DNA from: Pseudoalteromonas luteoviolacea
Lineage (GTDB): Bacteria > Pseudomonadota > Gammaproteobacteria > Enterobacterales > Alteromonadaceae
Assembly: GCF_001696455.1 (NCBI RefSeq)
Contig: NZ_MAUJ01000002.1
Coordinates: 124,001 to 188,000, forward strand
Length of the DNA stretch: 64,000 nucleotides
Direction: 5' to 3'
The notes beneath the pieces are model-generated. The model ran no database searches. It was not told the origin of the DNA and saw only the letters and a program-made list of their open reading frames with translations. The translations under genes were made by a program, and so were the position numbers. Below, piece after piece: positions 47,675 to 57,545 of this stretch (position 1 is its first letter; each line of letters starts with the position of its first letter).

Positions 47675-48439
47675 ATGAGCACACAACCTCCTATATTTTT
47701 AATAAACCTAGATCAAAGCGAAGATCGTCTTGAAAAAAGCGCTAAGCGGTTAGCGGAACAAAACATTACTTTTGAGAGAATTTCAGGCGTATATGGTAAG
47801 TCACTCCCCGACTCTGAAATTAACAAACATTATAACGCCCAACTGAATCGTGAACGCTTCTATAGAGAGCTTGGTAAAGGCGAGATAGGTTGTTACTACA
47901 GCCACCGAAAAGCGTGGCAGACTATCGTTGACCGAAAGCTTGATTACGCAATTGTCCTCGAAGATGATTTTAGAATCGTCGGTGACTTAAATCATGTTTT
48001 TACGACTCTGCAATCACTTAAGTTTGATTGGCAATTGATAAAATTGGCAGCATATGAAAATCGTGAGCGCCCAATTGCATTTAGCCACCCTTTAAACACT
48101 GAATTTAATTTAGTTGTACATAAGAAAGCAATGACTGGCTGCTGTGCTCAAGCGATCACTTTAGAGGGTGCCAAGGCTTTACTTAAAGCAACAGATCAAT
48201 TTGGCCGACCTGTTGACACCGATATTCAACACATTTGGGAAACGAAGGTCCCTGTTTACTCAATGATGCCGTACTATATTGAACAAGATTTGGAGTTTGA
48301 AAGCGATATCGCAGCGGCTACTGGCAAATCAAAAATTAAAAAACGTTTTTGGCAGAGGAAAAAACTGCAACTTTGCGAGAAGATACAAAACAAAAAGCAC
48401 ACAAAACAAGTTATCACCGATCTTAAAAAAGCACTCTAA
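47675..48439 (+). CDS. GT25-family glycosyltransferase
   Basis: 254 residues. N-terminal IFLINLDQSEDRLEKSAKRL and the later YSHRKAWQTIVDRKLDYAIVLEDDF match glycosyltransferase family 25, the LPS beta-1,4-galactosyltransferase (LgtB/LpsA) type. VLEDD is the metal-binding region. It probably adds a sugar to lipooligosaccharide on the cytoplasmic face. It starts 1 bp after the lipoprotein gene. Confidence 0.88.
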   Translation: MSTQPPIFLINLDQSEDRLEKSAKRLAEQNITFERISGVYGKSLPDSEINKHYNAQLNRERFYRELGKGEIGCYYSHRKAWQTIVDRKLDYAIVLEDDFRIVGDLNHVFTTLQSLKFDWQLIKLAAYENRERPIAFSHPLNTEFNLVVHKKAMTGCCAQAITLEGAKALLKATDQFGRPVDTDIQHIWETKVPVYSMMPYYIEQDLEFESDIAAATGKSKIKKRFWQRKKLQLCEKIQNKKHTKQVITDLKKAL

Positions 48440-48454
48440 CCTGAGTGCTTTTTC
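48429..48454 (+). terminator. Terminator of the his/GT25 region
   Basis: AAGCACTC/GAGTGCTT stem around the GT25 stop codon (48429-48436 and 48443-48450), followed by TTTCTTTT. Confidence 0.8.
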
Positions 48455-48822
48455 TTTTCGCATTCTCGCCTGTAAAGCACACTGAGCGCGTTGTCACTGA
48501 ACTCGCACATAGCGCCAATTTCGCCTGTTAGCGGGTTAACGTTTGTTAACGCCACATTATATCGAGTTTATAGTTATCGCTAATAAACCTATAGTAATCA
48601 AAATGTTCTGCAATAAGTTGTTTAAATACACAAGTATACTAATATTTTTATGTGCCTGAGTGTAATTCAACCAATTTTTGACTTTTTTTCAATTATTGTA
48701 ACTTTATGCTTAATTTAGTGTAGTTTTAATGGCATAGTGACGTCACTAAAGTAGGTATTTCAAACCTTTATTTTAGCGACCTACTGGATATAAAAAGAAA
48801 CAAGTGCATAAGGGAGAACATA
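48455..48822. other. Intergenic region before the DUF1232 gene
   Basis: About 370 bp. It contains GTTAACG-TTT-GTTAACG-like repeats near 48535-48555 and an AT-rich stretch from 48590 on that should hold the promoter of the next gene. Ribosome binding site AGGGAGA precedes its ATG. Nothing else is evident. Confidence 0.4.
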
Positions 48823-49374
48823 ATGTCCATCCAAGTAAACTTTGAATTAACCGATATCGATTTAGAACACTTCCGTTCCATGATGCAGTCTGCTATCGAG
48901 CGTAGCACCCATCTGAGCGACGAAGAAATCATTAATAAAGCGCGTGAATTGGTTGATCAAATGGAAGGAACAAACGTTCCTGAATTCGTGCGTACACGTA
49001 TGATGTCTCTATCAGCACTTATCGATGCCGTTCAAGACGAAGAGTGGCAAATGCCAGAAGATGAGAAGAAAGAGATTATGTTGTCTTTGGCTTATTTTGG
49101 CGAACCAGAAGACATCGTTCCGGATAATGTACCTGTGCTTGGTTATATTGATGATGCGATTATGATTGAGTTAGTTTTACAGGACTTGTCTCTTGATTTG
49201 AAAGCGTATAGAGAGTTTTGTGGATTCAGAGCAACCGAAGAAGCAAGACGTGGTGAGCACGCTAAAGTCAATAGAGAAAGTTGGTTAGCCAGTACTCGTG
49301 CACAAATTCGCTCTTCAATGCGTCGTAACAGATCAGGGGCAAAGAGCTCACGATTCTTTTCGCGTATTATGTAA
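48823..49374 (+). CDS. DUF1232 (YkvA-like) protein
   Basis: 183 residues. Residues 65-125 fit the YkvA/DUF1232 pattern (SLAYFGEPEDIVPDNVPVLGYIDDAIMI). The N-terminal half is acidic and helical, and the C-terminal tail is strongly basic (RSSMRRNRSGAKSSR). It may bind nucleic acid or membrane through that tail, but the family function is unknown. Monocistronic with a strong terminator. Confidence 0.8.
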   Translation: MSIQVNFELTDIDLEHFRSMMQSAIERSTHLSDEEIINKARELVDQMEGTNVPEFVRTRMMSLSALIDAVQDEEWQMPEDEKKEIMLSLAYFGEPEDIVPDNVPVLGYIDDAIMIELVLQDLSLDLKAYREFCGFRATEEARRGEHAKVNRESWLASTRAQIRSSMRRNRSGAKSSRFFSRIM

Positions 49375-49417
49375 TGTGAAAAATCGCTTTATACAAGCTA
49401 TCACTTGTATAAAAACC

Positions 49418-49444
49418 AAAAAGGGCGCTTTTAGCGCCCTTTTT
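49418..49444. terminator. Bidirectional terminator
   Basis: Stem AAAAAGGGCGC/GCGCCCTTTTT with loop TTTTA, between convergent genes, with T-runs on both strands. Confidence 0.85.
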
Positions 49445-49447
49445 GCT

Positions 49448-51229
49448 CTATTTGTTAGCGTTTGGATGTGCGACACCCGTCCAAGCTTGATATAACTTGG
49501 CTTGTCTAGTAGAGGGGGATTTTACCGCTCTTATGACTTTGCTTCGATTATGTCCTTTACCAAGCTTTAACTCAACTGACATAAGCTTATGTCGACGAAT
49601 CAAGTCTACCGTCACAACCTCTCCAGGTTCAAACATTGAAAGTGTTGTTGCCATATCTTTTCGAACCTGATGCTTATCAAGGGCGACTATTTTATCTCCA
49701 GCTGTCAAACCTGCTGTCCAAGCGTTACCTTCTCTGGCGACATGTGTGAGTTCAAGCAACTGCCCTGCACTTTTTGAAGCACCATCAAACTTTGCTACTT
49801 CCTGAGTCCCTTGAGGATATACGTACTCAAGCCCAACTTTATCGAACAAGTCATCAAAGTTTATAATTGCCGGTCCGTCTACATATTTAGACCACCACTT
49901 CGAGTAATCACGACCACTAATTTCTTTGAGAATACGCTTAACATCATTTGTATCAAACGATGCGGGTAATTTATGTTGTTTATAGAGCTCGGAATGGACA
50001 TCGCGATAGCTAACTTCACCATCACTTTTATCGATCAAATCAATATCTAAAGCCATTGAGACCAGTGCACCTTCTGAATAGATATTAGTGCTATAGTTCT
50101 TGCCATGATCGCCGCCTTGATTAATCCATTTGTCAAAACTAGTATGGGCCACCGACTGCACTTCTCGCCCTGGAGTTTGCATATGTCTATTTACTGTTCT
50201 AGTTAAGCCCTGATAAAACTCTTGATTTGTTGTTATCCCAGCACTCAGTAGCAGGTAGTCCTCTAAATAGCTCGTTGACCCCTCAACTAACCATAATAAT
50301 TCTGAGTAATTAATAGCGACATAATCATATGGAACAAGCCCTGCGGGGCGGTAATTTTTCACGTTCCAAGTGTGAATAAATTCATGAGCTGCTGTTGAAA
50401 TAAAACCTAGGTAGTCGCTCCTAGAACCAAAACGGTCTCGGTGCCTTTGAATGATCGTTGAGTTTAGATGCTCTGTTGCGCCTCTTGCACCACTTGTTGC
50501 ATGCACCATAAATACGTAGCGGTTGTAAGGGTAATCATGCCAAATTAGACTCCCTGTTTTCACGAGTTTTTTCAGATCCGTCAGCATTAAGTCAACGTCA
50601 TAATTGCCCTCCCCCCAAATAACTAATTCGTAGTCACGACCATCGACCGAAAACTGATGAAGGTCGTTGATTCCAGTCTCGATCGGCGAGTCCAGTAAAA
50701 TATCATAGTTATCTGCTTTAAAACTGTGTTTGGAGTCAGCAAAGCTCATTCCTGACACTGAACGCCACTTTTTTGGGACATCTAAATCAACGGTCACAGG
50801 TTCTTGTCTGAATGACTCGCTAAACATGAAAAAGCCGGAGGCGTCTATAAAGGCATGCGTGTCGTCAATATGCCTTGAACGCATCGCTAATTCGTTCGCA
50901 TAGACCTGATAAGAAACCGAGATTTTTGTTGGTTCATCTAAGTGAACGCGCCAAGTATTTTTATCTACTTTATGCCATTCCAGCGCGTTTCCTTGACTAT
51001 CTTGTGCATTAAAAAAGCGGATCCCATTGGCCATATTTAAGATTTCGTAACGCCCTGTCCGCCAATCAGGCAATTGAATGTCTAGGTGCGACTGAGCCGA
51101 TTTTGGAAAAGTTATGTCCACATTGCCAAGGTGATGCTCGGGTTCTGAAATTGATAAACGATATTGAACATCAGCCAATGAAAAGTGGCTGGCTAAGGCC
51201 AACGCCAAAAGGGAAAATTTTGTTTTCAT
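49448..51229 (-). CDS. M61-family aminopeptidase with PDZ domain
   Basis: 593 residues from the ATG at 51229, which gives a signal peptide (FSLLALALASHFSLA). An in-frame reading 38 residues longer starts with non-signal sequence. N-terminal beta domain with the motif LPDWRTGRYEI, then the gluzincin domain with ARGATEHLNSTI and the zinc site HEFIHTWN. The C-terminal PDZ domain has REGNAWTAGLTAGDKIVALD. It belongs to the glycyl-aminopeptidase family and would cut peptides in the periplasm. Divergent from the GGDEF gene. Confidence 0.92.
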   Translation of the reverse strand: MKTKFSLLALALASHFSLADVQYRLSISEPEHHLGNVDITFPKSAQSHLDIQLPDWRTGRYEILNMANGIRFFNAQDSQGNALEWHKVDKNTWRVHLDEPTKISVSYQVYANELAMRSRHIDDTHAFIDASGFFMFSESFRQEPVTVDLDVPKKWRSVSGMSFADSKHSFKADNYDILLDSPIETGINDLHQFSVDGRDYELVIWGEGNYDVDLMLTDLKKLVKTGSLIWHDYPYNRYVFMVHATSGARGATEHLNSTIIQRHRDRFGSRSDYLGFISTAAHEFIHTWNVKNYRPAGLVPYDYVAINYSELLWLVEGSTSYLEDYLLLSAGITTNQEFYQGLTRTVNRHMQTPGREVQSVAHTSFDKWINQGGDHGKNYSTNIYSEGALVSMALDIDLIDKSDGEVSYRDVHSELYKQHKLPASFDTNDVKRILKEISGRDYSKWWSKYVDGPAIINFDDLFDKVGLEYVYPQGTQEVAKFDGASKSAGQLLELTHVAREGNAWTAGLTAGDKIVALDKHQVRKDMATTLSMFEPGEVVTVDLIRRHKLMSVELKLGKGHNRSKVIRAVKSPSTRQAKLYQAWTGVAHPNANK

Positions 51230-51405
51230 ATTAATTAAAAATTCATGAGTTTTCCTAAAATTAGCAAAACTGAACGTACAAACGCCATTAAAAACGTTGA
51301 ACCAACACAATAAAAAGCCAGACTGTAAAATAATTTCTTCCACATTTTTCAGTTATTTGTTGTAAACTTGCAAGTGATATAGTTAAAAAAAGATGTTGGA
51401 CTTTT

Positions 51406-52938
51406 GTGACTGATAAAACTGTGCTACTTGAAAAAAAACTGTCTCAAGCTATTTCAGCGAGAAAAGCCTTAGAAGAAGCGAAGAAAACCCAAGTTACGAT
51501 GCTGTGTGACTTTGCTAGCAAGTTGTCTTTTGGCTGCAGAGGGCAGGATGTTGCTTTGGACAATCAGCTTGCCAAATTCAGAAGTGCCCTTTCAAAAGGC
51601 ACGGAGCTAGAGCAACTTACACCTGTTATTGAAAATGCAATCGCCCAGTTAAAGCAACAAGAAACGATTTATGAATCTAATGAGCGAGCGCTTAAAGGTC
51701 ACATTCAAGGTGCAGGTAAACAACTGCAAAAGCTCAAGGGCCTGCCTGATGATACCAGAAGAAAGTTGCGTTACTTGCTCGACCATGAGTTGGGTAACAT
51801 AAAAGCCAATGTAGATTATGTGCCTCTGTTGGATAAATTGTTGCAGTTTTACATGCAGACATTGCAAGCCAAAGCAGGGCCTGAGTTTTCGTCATCCACA
51901 AACAACCCTGAATTAGCAGTTGAATTGTTAGCTTTGACCAACGAGCTTGTGTTCGAAGAAGACGTCTCTGAACAGATAAAACAAATAAAACACAATTTGT
52001 CTTCAGATGACTCTGTAGATTCATTATTAGCTAATGCCGTAAGCATCATTAGAATATTTGCAAAGTCAATTGCCCGCGAGAGACAGTCGGCGCAAGGCTT
52101 TTTAGTTTCCTTAAACCAAACGCTAGAAGAACTCCATAAATCGATTGTTGAGACTACCAATCAGTCTAAGTCTGTCAATCAGGAAGTGTCAGCGTTAAAC
52201 AAGCGTATTGAAGAAAAGATTACCAAACTGAATGTTCAGACGCAGCAAGCCACTTCCATTTCAGAGCTGAAGTTACTGGTGGACAACGAACTAAAAGAGC
52301 TCAGCAAAGATTTAATTGAGCGTGAAAATATTGAGCGCAAAGATAAAGAAACACTACTAAACAGCTTCGATAAGATTAACGATCGAATCAATGTTTTGGA
52401 GTCAAAGGTCACAAATTATAAAAAGCGCCTCAATGAGCAAAAGTTTAAGAGCCTCTTAGATGGCCTGACTAAATTGCCTAATCGCGCTGCATTTGATGAT
52501 AGGTACAACCAAGAATTTCATTTATTTGAAGTACATAATGGCGATGTAACCTTAGTTGTTATCGATGTTGACCACTTTAAATCAATTAACGATAAGTACG
52601 GACATAGTGCTGGCGATAAAACATTGCAGGTTATCGCAAGAGCATTGAAAAAATCTATTCGTAAAGCTGACTTTATTGCGCGCTACGGTGGTGAAGAATT
52701 TGTGCTACTTATGCCTGGTATGCCACTAAGTGAGGCCAAGGCACCACTGGAAAAAATAAGAGCGACAGTCAAAGCAATACCATTTAGATTCAAAGAAAAA
52801 GAAGTACAAATTACAATTTCTTTAGGGGCAACCCAGCTTAAGTCAGGAGACACAACATTAACCGCATTTGATCGTGCCGATAATGCCCTCTACGACGCTA
52901 AAAACTCTGGTAGAGACAGGCTCTGCTTAAGAGAATAA
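51406..52938 (+). CDS. Diguanylate cyclase with long coiled-coil region
   Basis: 510 residues, start GTG with GGA a few bases upstream. No membrane helix, so cytoplasmic. Residues 1-340 are mainly helical, with coiled coils (LNKRIEEKITKLNVQTQQ). The GGDEF domain (about 345-510) begins DGLTKLPNRAAFDD and has the active motif GGEEF at 428-432. An inhibitory I-site RKAD lies five residues before it. It should make cyclic-di-GMP with product feedback. The sensory input is unknown. Confidence 0.93.
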   Translation: MTDKTVLLEKKLSQAISARKALEEAKKTQVTMLCDFASKLSFGCRGQDVALDNQLAKFRSALSKGTELEQLTPVIENAIAQLKQQETIYESNERALKGHIQGAGKQLQKLKGLPDDTRRKLRYLLDHELGNIKANVDYVPLLDKLLQFYMQTLQAKAGPEFSSSTNNPELAVELLALTNELVFEEDVSEQIKQIKHNLSSDDSVDSLLANAVSIIRIFAKSIARERQSAQGFLVSLNQTLEELHKSIVETTNQSKSVNQEVSALNKRIEEKITKLNVQTQQATSISELKLLVDNELKELSKDLIERENIERKDKETLLNSFDKINDRINVLESKVTNYKKRLNEQKFKSLLDGLTKLPNRAAFDDRYNQEFHLFEVHNGDVTLVVIDVDHFKSINDKYGHSAGDKTLQVIARALKKSIRKADFIARYGGEEFVLLMPGMPLSEAKAPLEKIRATVKAIPFRFKEKEVQITISLGATQLKSGDTTLTAFDRADNALYDAKNSGRDRLCLRE

Positions 52939-52953
52939 AAAGGAGAAGTGCCT

Positions 52954-54297
52954 ATGCATGTACAGCTAAACCCGACAGGTGTTCTTAATCTATTATCGCA
53001 ACTTGAAGTTGATTTGTTGCAGCAATCATCGACTTTCGAACGATATAAACTTTTTAGAAACTGCGTTTTAGCAGTGCTGAACGTAGGCAGCCACACAGAC
53101 TCGAGCTACGAGATCTACAAAAAATTTGAAGACTTTGATGTCAAACTGGTGGCAAGAGAACGGGGCATAAAAATTGAGCTCACGAATCCACCTGAATCCG
53201 CATTTGTCGACGGTACTATTATCAGCGGTATCCATGAGCATATATTCTCAGTCATAAGAGATATCTTATTTATCTGCCAAAAACACCAAGAAGAGCTAGT
53301 TGAAACAAAAAACATTACACACATGGTTTTTGATATGCTCCGCAATGCAGGTGCTTTAGAAGTAAATACTGACCCTAATATGGTCGTATGTTGGGGAGGA
53401 CACTCAATTAATGAACCAGAATATAAATACACTAAAGAAGTTGGCTACCAGCTTGGGCTGAGAGGTTTAAATATTTGTACTGGCTGTGGACCGGGTGCGA
53501 TGAAAGGACCAATGAAAGGCGCCACCATAGGGCATGCCAAACAGCGTATTACAAATAATCGTTACTTGGGTTTGACAGAACCAAGTATTATCGCAGCTGA
53601 GCCCCCCAACCCGATTGTCAATGAACTGGTCATATTGCCCGATATTGAAAAGCGTCTAGAGGCGTTTGTTAGAACTGCCCATGCCATAATTATATTCCCT
53701 GGCGGTGCTGGTACTTCTGAAGAGTTGTTATATTTGCTCGGCATACTTCTGCACCCAGACAATGAGAAGCAAGTTTTGCCTGTCATTTTAACTGGCCCCG
53801 CGTCCAGTGCAGCTTACTTTGATGAGATAGCTAAATTCGTCGAAAAAACATTAGGTAAAGAGGCATTAAGCAAATTCGACATTATTGTTGATAACCCAGA
53901 GCTTGTGGCGAAGACAATTAAAAATGCCATGCCCGCAGTCAGAGAATATCGAAAGTCAGAGGGTGATGCCTACTACTTTAATTGGACGCTAAAGATTGAG
54001 CCTCCATTCCAAATGCCGTTTGAACCAACGCATGCAAATATGGCATCTTTAGATTTACACCTTGAGCAGCCTAAAGAAACGCTTGCCGCGAATCTACGCA
54101 GAGCGTTTTCAGGTATCGTGGCAGGTAACGTAAAAGACAATGGCGTCAAAGCGATTAAGGAGCATGGCCCGTATATTCTCGATGGAGACAAGTCCTTGAT
54201 GAAGGACATGGATAAACTATTACGTGCGTTTGTTTCTCAAGGGCGAATGAAATTACCAGGTAGTAAATACGAGCCTTGTTATAAAATAGAGTCGTAA
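52954..54297 (+). CDS. ppnN: Nucleotide 5'-monophosphate nucleosidase PpnN
   Basis: 447 residues starting at the ATG at 52954, 8 bp after AAGGAG; the GTG two codons earlier is too close to that site. The sequence starts like E. coli PpnN/YgdH ([31 protein letters not shown]). It carries the LOG-family motif [18 protein letters not shown]. It hydrolyses purine nucleotides to base and ribose-5-phosphate; in E. coli (p)ppGpp stimulates it. It follows the cyclase gene by 15 bp and is probably co-transcribed with it. Confidence 0.94.
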   Translation: MHVQLNPTGVLNLLSQLEVDLLQQSSTFERYKLFRNCVLAVLNVGSHTDSSYEIYKKFEDFDVKLVARERGIKIELTNPPESAFVDGTIISGIHEHIFSVIRDILFICQKHQEELVETKNITHMVFDMLRNAGALEVNTDPNMVVCWGGHSINEPEYKYTKEVGYQLGLRGLNICTGCGPGAMKGPMKGATIGHAKQRITNNRYLGLTEPSIIAAEPPNPIVNELVILPDIEKRLEAFVRTAHAIIIFPGGAGTSEELLYLLGILLHPDNEKQVLPVILTGPASSAAYFDEIAKFVEKTLGKEALSKFDIIVDNPELVAKTIKNAMPAVREYRKSEGDAYYFNWTLKIEPPFQMPFEPTHANMASLDLHLEQPKETLAANLRRAFSGIVAGNVKDNGVKAIKEHGPYILDGDKSLMKDMDKLLRAFVSQGRMKLPGSKYEPCYKIES

Positions 54298-54343
54298 TCA
54301 ACTTAGGTATTACCTTGATTTAATTTCAAAAACTCAAACTTGC

Positions 54344-54386
54344 ATACCAGAGGGGCGGTGAACTCTCGTTTTCCCTCTGGTATAAT
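54344..54386 (+). promoter_or_regulatory. Hairpin overlapping a -10 upstream of xni
   Basis: Inverted repeat ATACCAGAGGG/CCCTCTGGTAT (54344-54354 and 54373-54383) with an 18-base loop. The right arm ends in TATAAT (54381-54386), a perfect -10; the -35 candidate (GTGAAC) is poor. It may combine a hairpin at the end of the ppnN transcript with the xni promoter. Confidence 0.4.
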
Positions 54387-54424
54387 ACTCCTATCTCAAA
54401 CCGATTTATTTTTTCAATTGTCAT

Positions 54425-55195
54425 ATGGCTCATTTACTTTTAATAGATGCACTTAATCTGATCCGACGTATTTATGCTGTTGATTGTGAACAGCCGGGAT
54501 TAACTGATGAGCAAATTATTAAAAGTTGTCTTCATCGGGTAAAAAATGCGACACGTAAGTTACTGAAAACCACTCAAGCTACCCATGCTATTGCAGTGTT
54601 TGACGGAGAGAGAAGCTGGCGATATCACTTATATGCCGATTATAAAGCCAACCGAAAGCCCATGCCTGAGGCACTCAAGATAAATCTAGAAATCGTTTCA
54701 CAAGGGTTTAATGAAAATGGCGTGAAAGCTTATTTCCCGCAACAAGATGAAGCGGACGATATCATTGCCACACTGGCTTTTAAATCTGCACAACACAATG
54801 TTCACGCAACGATTGTATCAACAGACAAAGGGTTTCTCCCAATGTTAGATAACAATATTCAAGTTTATGATTACTTTAAGCAACAGTATATAAACGATGA
54901 TGAGGTTGAGTCTAAATTCACGATTACGAAGGATAAATTGCATGACTTCTGGGGGCTAATGGGTGATAAAACCAATGATATCCCTGGTGTAAAAGGCATC
55001 GGAAAAAAAACGGCTTTGGAGATTTTGTCACAATATGGAACGGTGGAAAATGCCGTCCAAAGCCCAACGTTAAAAGACAGCGTGAGAAAAAAATTGGAGG
55101 CAGATATGGATAATTTTGTACTCAGCAAAGTATTAGTCGCTCTTCGAACAGACATTGAAATGGGGTTTAAGCTAAGTCAACTAAGGTTAACCTAG
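54425..55195 (+). CDS. xni: Flap endonuclease Xni (exonuclease IX)
   Basis: 256 residues of the 5'-nuclease family. The N-terminal acidic residues are in LLLIDALNLIRRI, the middle in VFDGERSWR and DEADDIIATLA, and the helix-hairpin-helix in TNDIPGVKGIGKKTALEIL. It cleaves flap DNA, as a stand-alone relative of the polymerase I nuclease domain. It matches E. coli Xni in length and sits near ppnN as in E. coli. Confidence 0.95.
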   Translation: MAHLLLIDALNLIRRIYAVDCEQPGLTDEQIIKSCLHRVKNATRKLLKTTQATHAIAVFDGERSWRYHLYADYKANRKPMPEALKINLEIVSQGFNENGVKAYFPQQDEADDIIATLAFKSAQHNVHATIVSTDKGFLPMLDNNIQVYDYFKQQYINDDEVESKFTITKDKLHDFWGLMGDKTNDIPGVKGIGKKTALEILSQYGTVENAVQSPTLKDSVRKKLEADMDNFVLSKVLVALRTDIEMGFKLSQLRLT

Positions 55196-55270
55196 TTGCA
55201 TTAAACGCAAATCAGTTGTTATGGCCACACGCATAAGTTAGGCTATTTTGGCTGTTCTCAGGTGATGTAA

Positions 55271-55669
55271 ATGATTAAAAAAGTTCTACAATATATTTTT
55301 CTAGGCTTGGCTGTTTATGCTGGTATCGTCTTTCTTGTCATTAACTTTTACAAGGACGATCCACGAGCAATGGTTTGGAAAGATAGAGAAGCCTTCAATA
55401 AACGCTTTATTAGTAAGTTAAAACCGAATGCAGAAATGGAACTGGACACCGTACTAGACAATTTAGGAAGTCCGGACCTAACCTATGTTAAGTCCGATGA
55501 TCAAGATGTATACCAAATTGTCTTTTATCGTACACAATTAATGAAGCCTGACGGTATCACTACGCAAGATGAATGCACAGGGATGTTGTTTAAAAATGGC
55601 CAGCTCGTATTGTGGGGAGCCGGCGCCATCGTAGCGTACGAGAAAGCACTTAATAATGTCACAAACTAA
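55271..55669 (+). CDS. DUF3192 protein
   Basis: 132 residues with one N-terminal membrane helix (about 8-27) and a periplasmic or cytoplasmic soluble part. That part has ELDTVLDNLGSPDLTYVKS and EDECTGMLFKNGQLV-like sequence; the pattern is that of DUF3192, found in Alteromonadales and Vibrionales. The DUF function is unknown. Its end overlaps the start of the next gene by 14 bp. Confidence 0.8.
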   Translation: MIKKVLQYIFLGLAVYAGIVFLVINFYKDDPRAMVWKDREAFNKRFISKLKPNAEMELDTVLDNLGSPDLTYVKSDDQDVYQIVFYRTQLMKPDGITTQDECTGMLFKNGQLVLWGAGAIVAYEKALNNVTN

Positions 55670-57344
55670 TCAAGAAATATCAAAACAACTGTTCGAACTG
55701 ATTCAAAAAACGGAGATAGTGCTGAGGCTTTATTATAATAAAAATAAATGGCCCAGTATTTTTCCTACGCTCGCAGAGTTGGCACAACGCTACAGAGAAA
55801 TATACAAAATCGCACCTAACGCACTACACAGTTATCTTTCATTTTATTTTGAGGAGTATTCCCCAACCACAAACTTGGTTGTAAAGAAGTGTATTTTAGT
55901 TTGTATCATTTCAGAGGGCCATGGTTACTCTTCGAAGATACAACAAGAGTTACTCGTCGCATGTATTGCGAGTTTTATTTGTATCAAGAATGAAAATGAC
56001 AAACTTCAAAAAGGCCTTACATTAAGTGCTCAAGGAAAGAAACTGTGGAAAATTCGATATCAACTTGCAGTCAAAGTCCTAGAGCATGGTGGTTCAATCA
56101 ATAAACAAGCTGCACGAATTCTTGCGAGGCTTCAACCTTACTGTGAAACATTACGCAGTAAAAACGCCATTCCACTCTATGATAATACAACCTTAGTTGT
56201 CGCAATTGCGCAAATAATCGCGTTCGCTATTGCAAAAAAAGGCTGCAAAACTAACGCCTTAAGCCTTGCTATTAAACGCCTTTATTTAACGAACACAGAC
56301 GATTTTGTGCGCTCCTCTTTGTATAAAATGGTTGAACAATTTAGTCAACTACCCGTTGGCTCGTCCACTAACTATGAAGGGGAAACGGCGGTCTTGTTGC
56401 TGAAAAATGATCAGCAAGTTTTATGCACAATAAAAGACAACAAACTGACGCGGTTAATAAAAACGAAAAAGCCTTACCCTTATGAGTTTAAGCAAATAGC
56501 GACGTCTGATAAACAACTCTTATTTAAAGTATGGAGCCATATCGAGCTACCTTCAATTCAGGCAAAAGAGTCTAACTTTGAAGATACATTTGCTGTAATT
56601 GAAAAGCTAAATACAGGAAGTTTTGGTAGCTTTAGAGCGATCGAAAAAACCATCGCGCCATTCCCATATATTGAGGAGGCGCTCACACAAGCTGCAAAGC
56701 TTTACAATAGAGAAGCTCAGAAAGGCGCCAATATTCGACATAGCCTAACGATGGTAGGATTGAATACTGCCACATTGCTGTGCCAGCGCGTTTTAATAGA
56801 GCAAGTAATTTCTCAACTTCGCCACCCCTTCGCCCAGGATATATGGCACAAGTATCAACAAATCTCTTTGATTCTGGCGACGCTAATTAAACGAGCCTAT
56901 GGCGAAGAATATGAAAGTATACTCTCCCCTATCAGTGCAGTTGTCGCGTTTATGCTTAATCACCATGATATTGATATCAAGAGGTTTACATACACAGAGA
57001 AAGAGGAAGACGAAACTAAGCCCTATTCTTTATCTCGATTGTTTGGCTTTTCGCACTTTGATGAACAGAAGTTACTCGAATACTTTGACGCTCATTTTGG
57101 CGAGAGTGCTGCACACCTTGCGTTTCGAAATTCAGAGAAAGAAAAACACAACGCTTTAAGTGACGACGCAAAAACATTTGTCGCCGTCAAGGTGCTAGCG
57201 ATGCAGTGGAGCAGTGCAAACTTCGAACCGACTGCATGGCAAAAAACGGTTTTAGAAGAGCAAGCGCAAAAATTTGGCTGGTCAGGTTTATCTCAGGTCC
57301 ACGAAGCCATTTTGGCTCTTTCGATACACAGCATGGTTGAATAA
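55656..57344 (+). CDS. Large protein with HDOD-like region, unknown
   Basis: 562 residues, soluble, no signal peptide. Residues about 320-395 (KTIAPFPYIEEALTQAAKLYN and RHSLTMVGLNTATLLCQRVL) resemble the HDOD fold's phospholigand-free helical repeats, but only distantly. The rest is mainly helical with Lys/Gln-rich segments; I see no catalytic motif. Coupled to the DUF3192 gene by overlap, so the two may work together. It could be a c-di-GMP/signalling output protein as other HDOD proteins are, but that is a guess. Confidence 0.6.
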   Translation: MSQTNQEISKQLFELIQKTEIVLRLYYNKNKWPSIFPTLAELAQRYREIYKIAPNALHSYLSFYFEEYSPTTNLVVKKCILVCIISEGHGYSSKIQQELLVACIASFICIKNENDKLQKGLTLSAQGKKLWKIRYQLAVKVLEHGGSINKQAARILARLQPYCETLRSKNAIPLYDNTTLVVAIAQIIAFAIAKKGCKTNALSLAIKRLYLTNTDDFVRSSLYKMVEQFSQLPVGSSTNYEGETAVLLLKNDQQVLCTIKDNKLTRLIKTKKPYPYEFKQIATSDKQLLFKVWSHIELPSIQAKESNFEDTFAVIEKLNTGSFGSFRAIEKTIAPFPYIEEALTQAAKLYNREAQKGANIRHSLTMVGLNTATLLCQRVLIEQVISQLRHPFAQDIWHKYQQISLILATLIKRAYGEEYESILSPISAVVAFMLNHHDIDIKRFTYTEKEEDETKPYSLSRLFGFSHFDEQKLLEYFDAHFGESAAHLAFRNSEKEKHNALSDDAKTFVAVKVLAMQWSSANFEPTAWQKTVLEEQAQKFGWSGLSQVHEAILALSIHSMVE

Positions 57345-57545
57345 TATTTATTCTATAAATATAGGATATAACAAACATAACCTTAAGTTATGGCCTTTTA
57401 TCATTCCTTACTGGAATAAGAATGAATAAATTGCTATAAAACGCGCTTAATTTTTCAAGCGATAACACACTTTTTATTTCATTGACTACAATAGAGTGGT
57501 CCCTCTATTAAGTGTGTGCAATTTATTTTGATAAAGGAAAACTAA

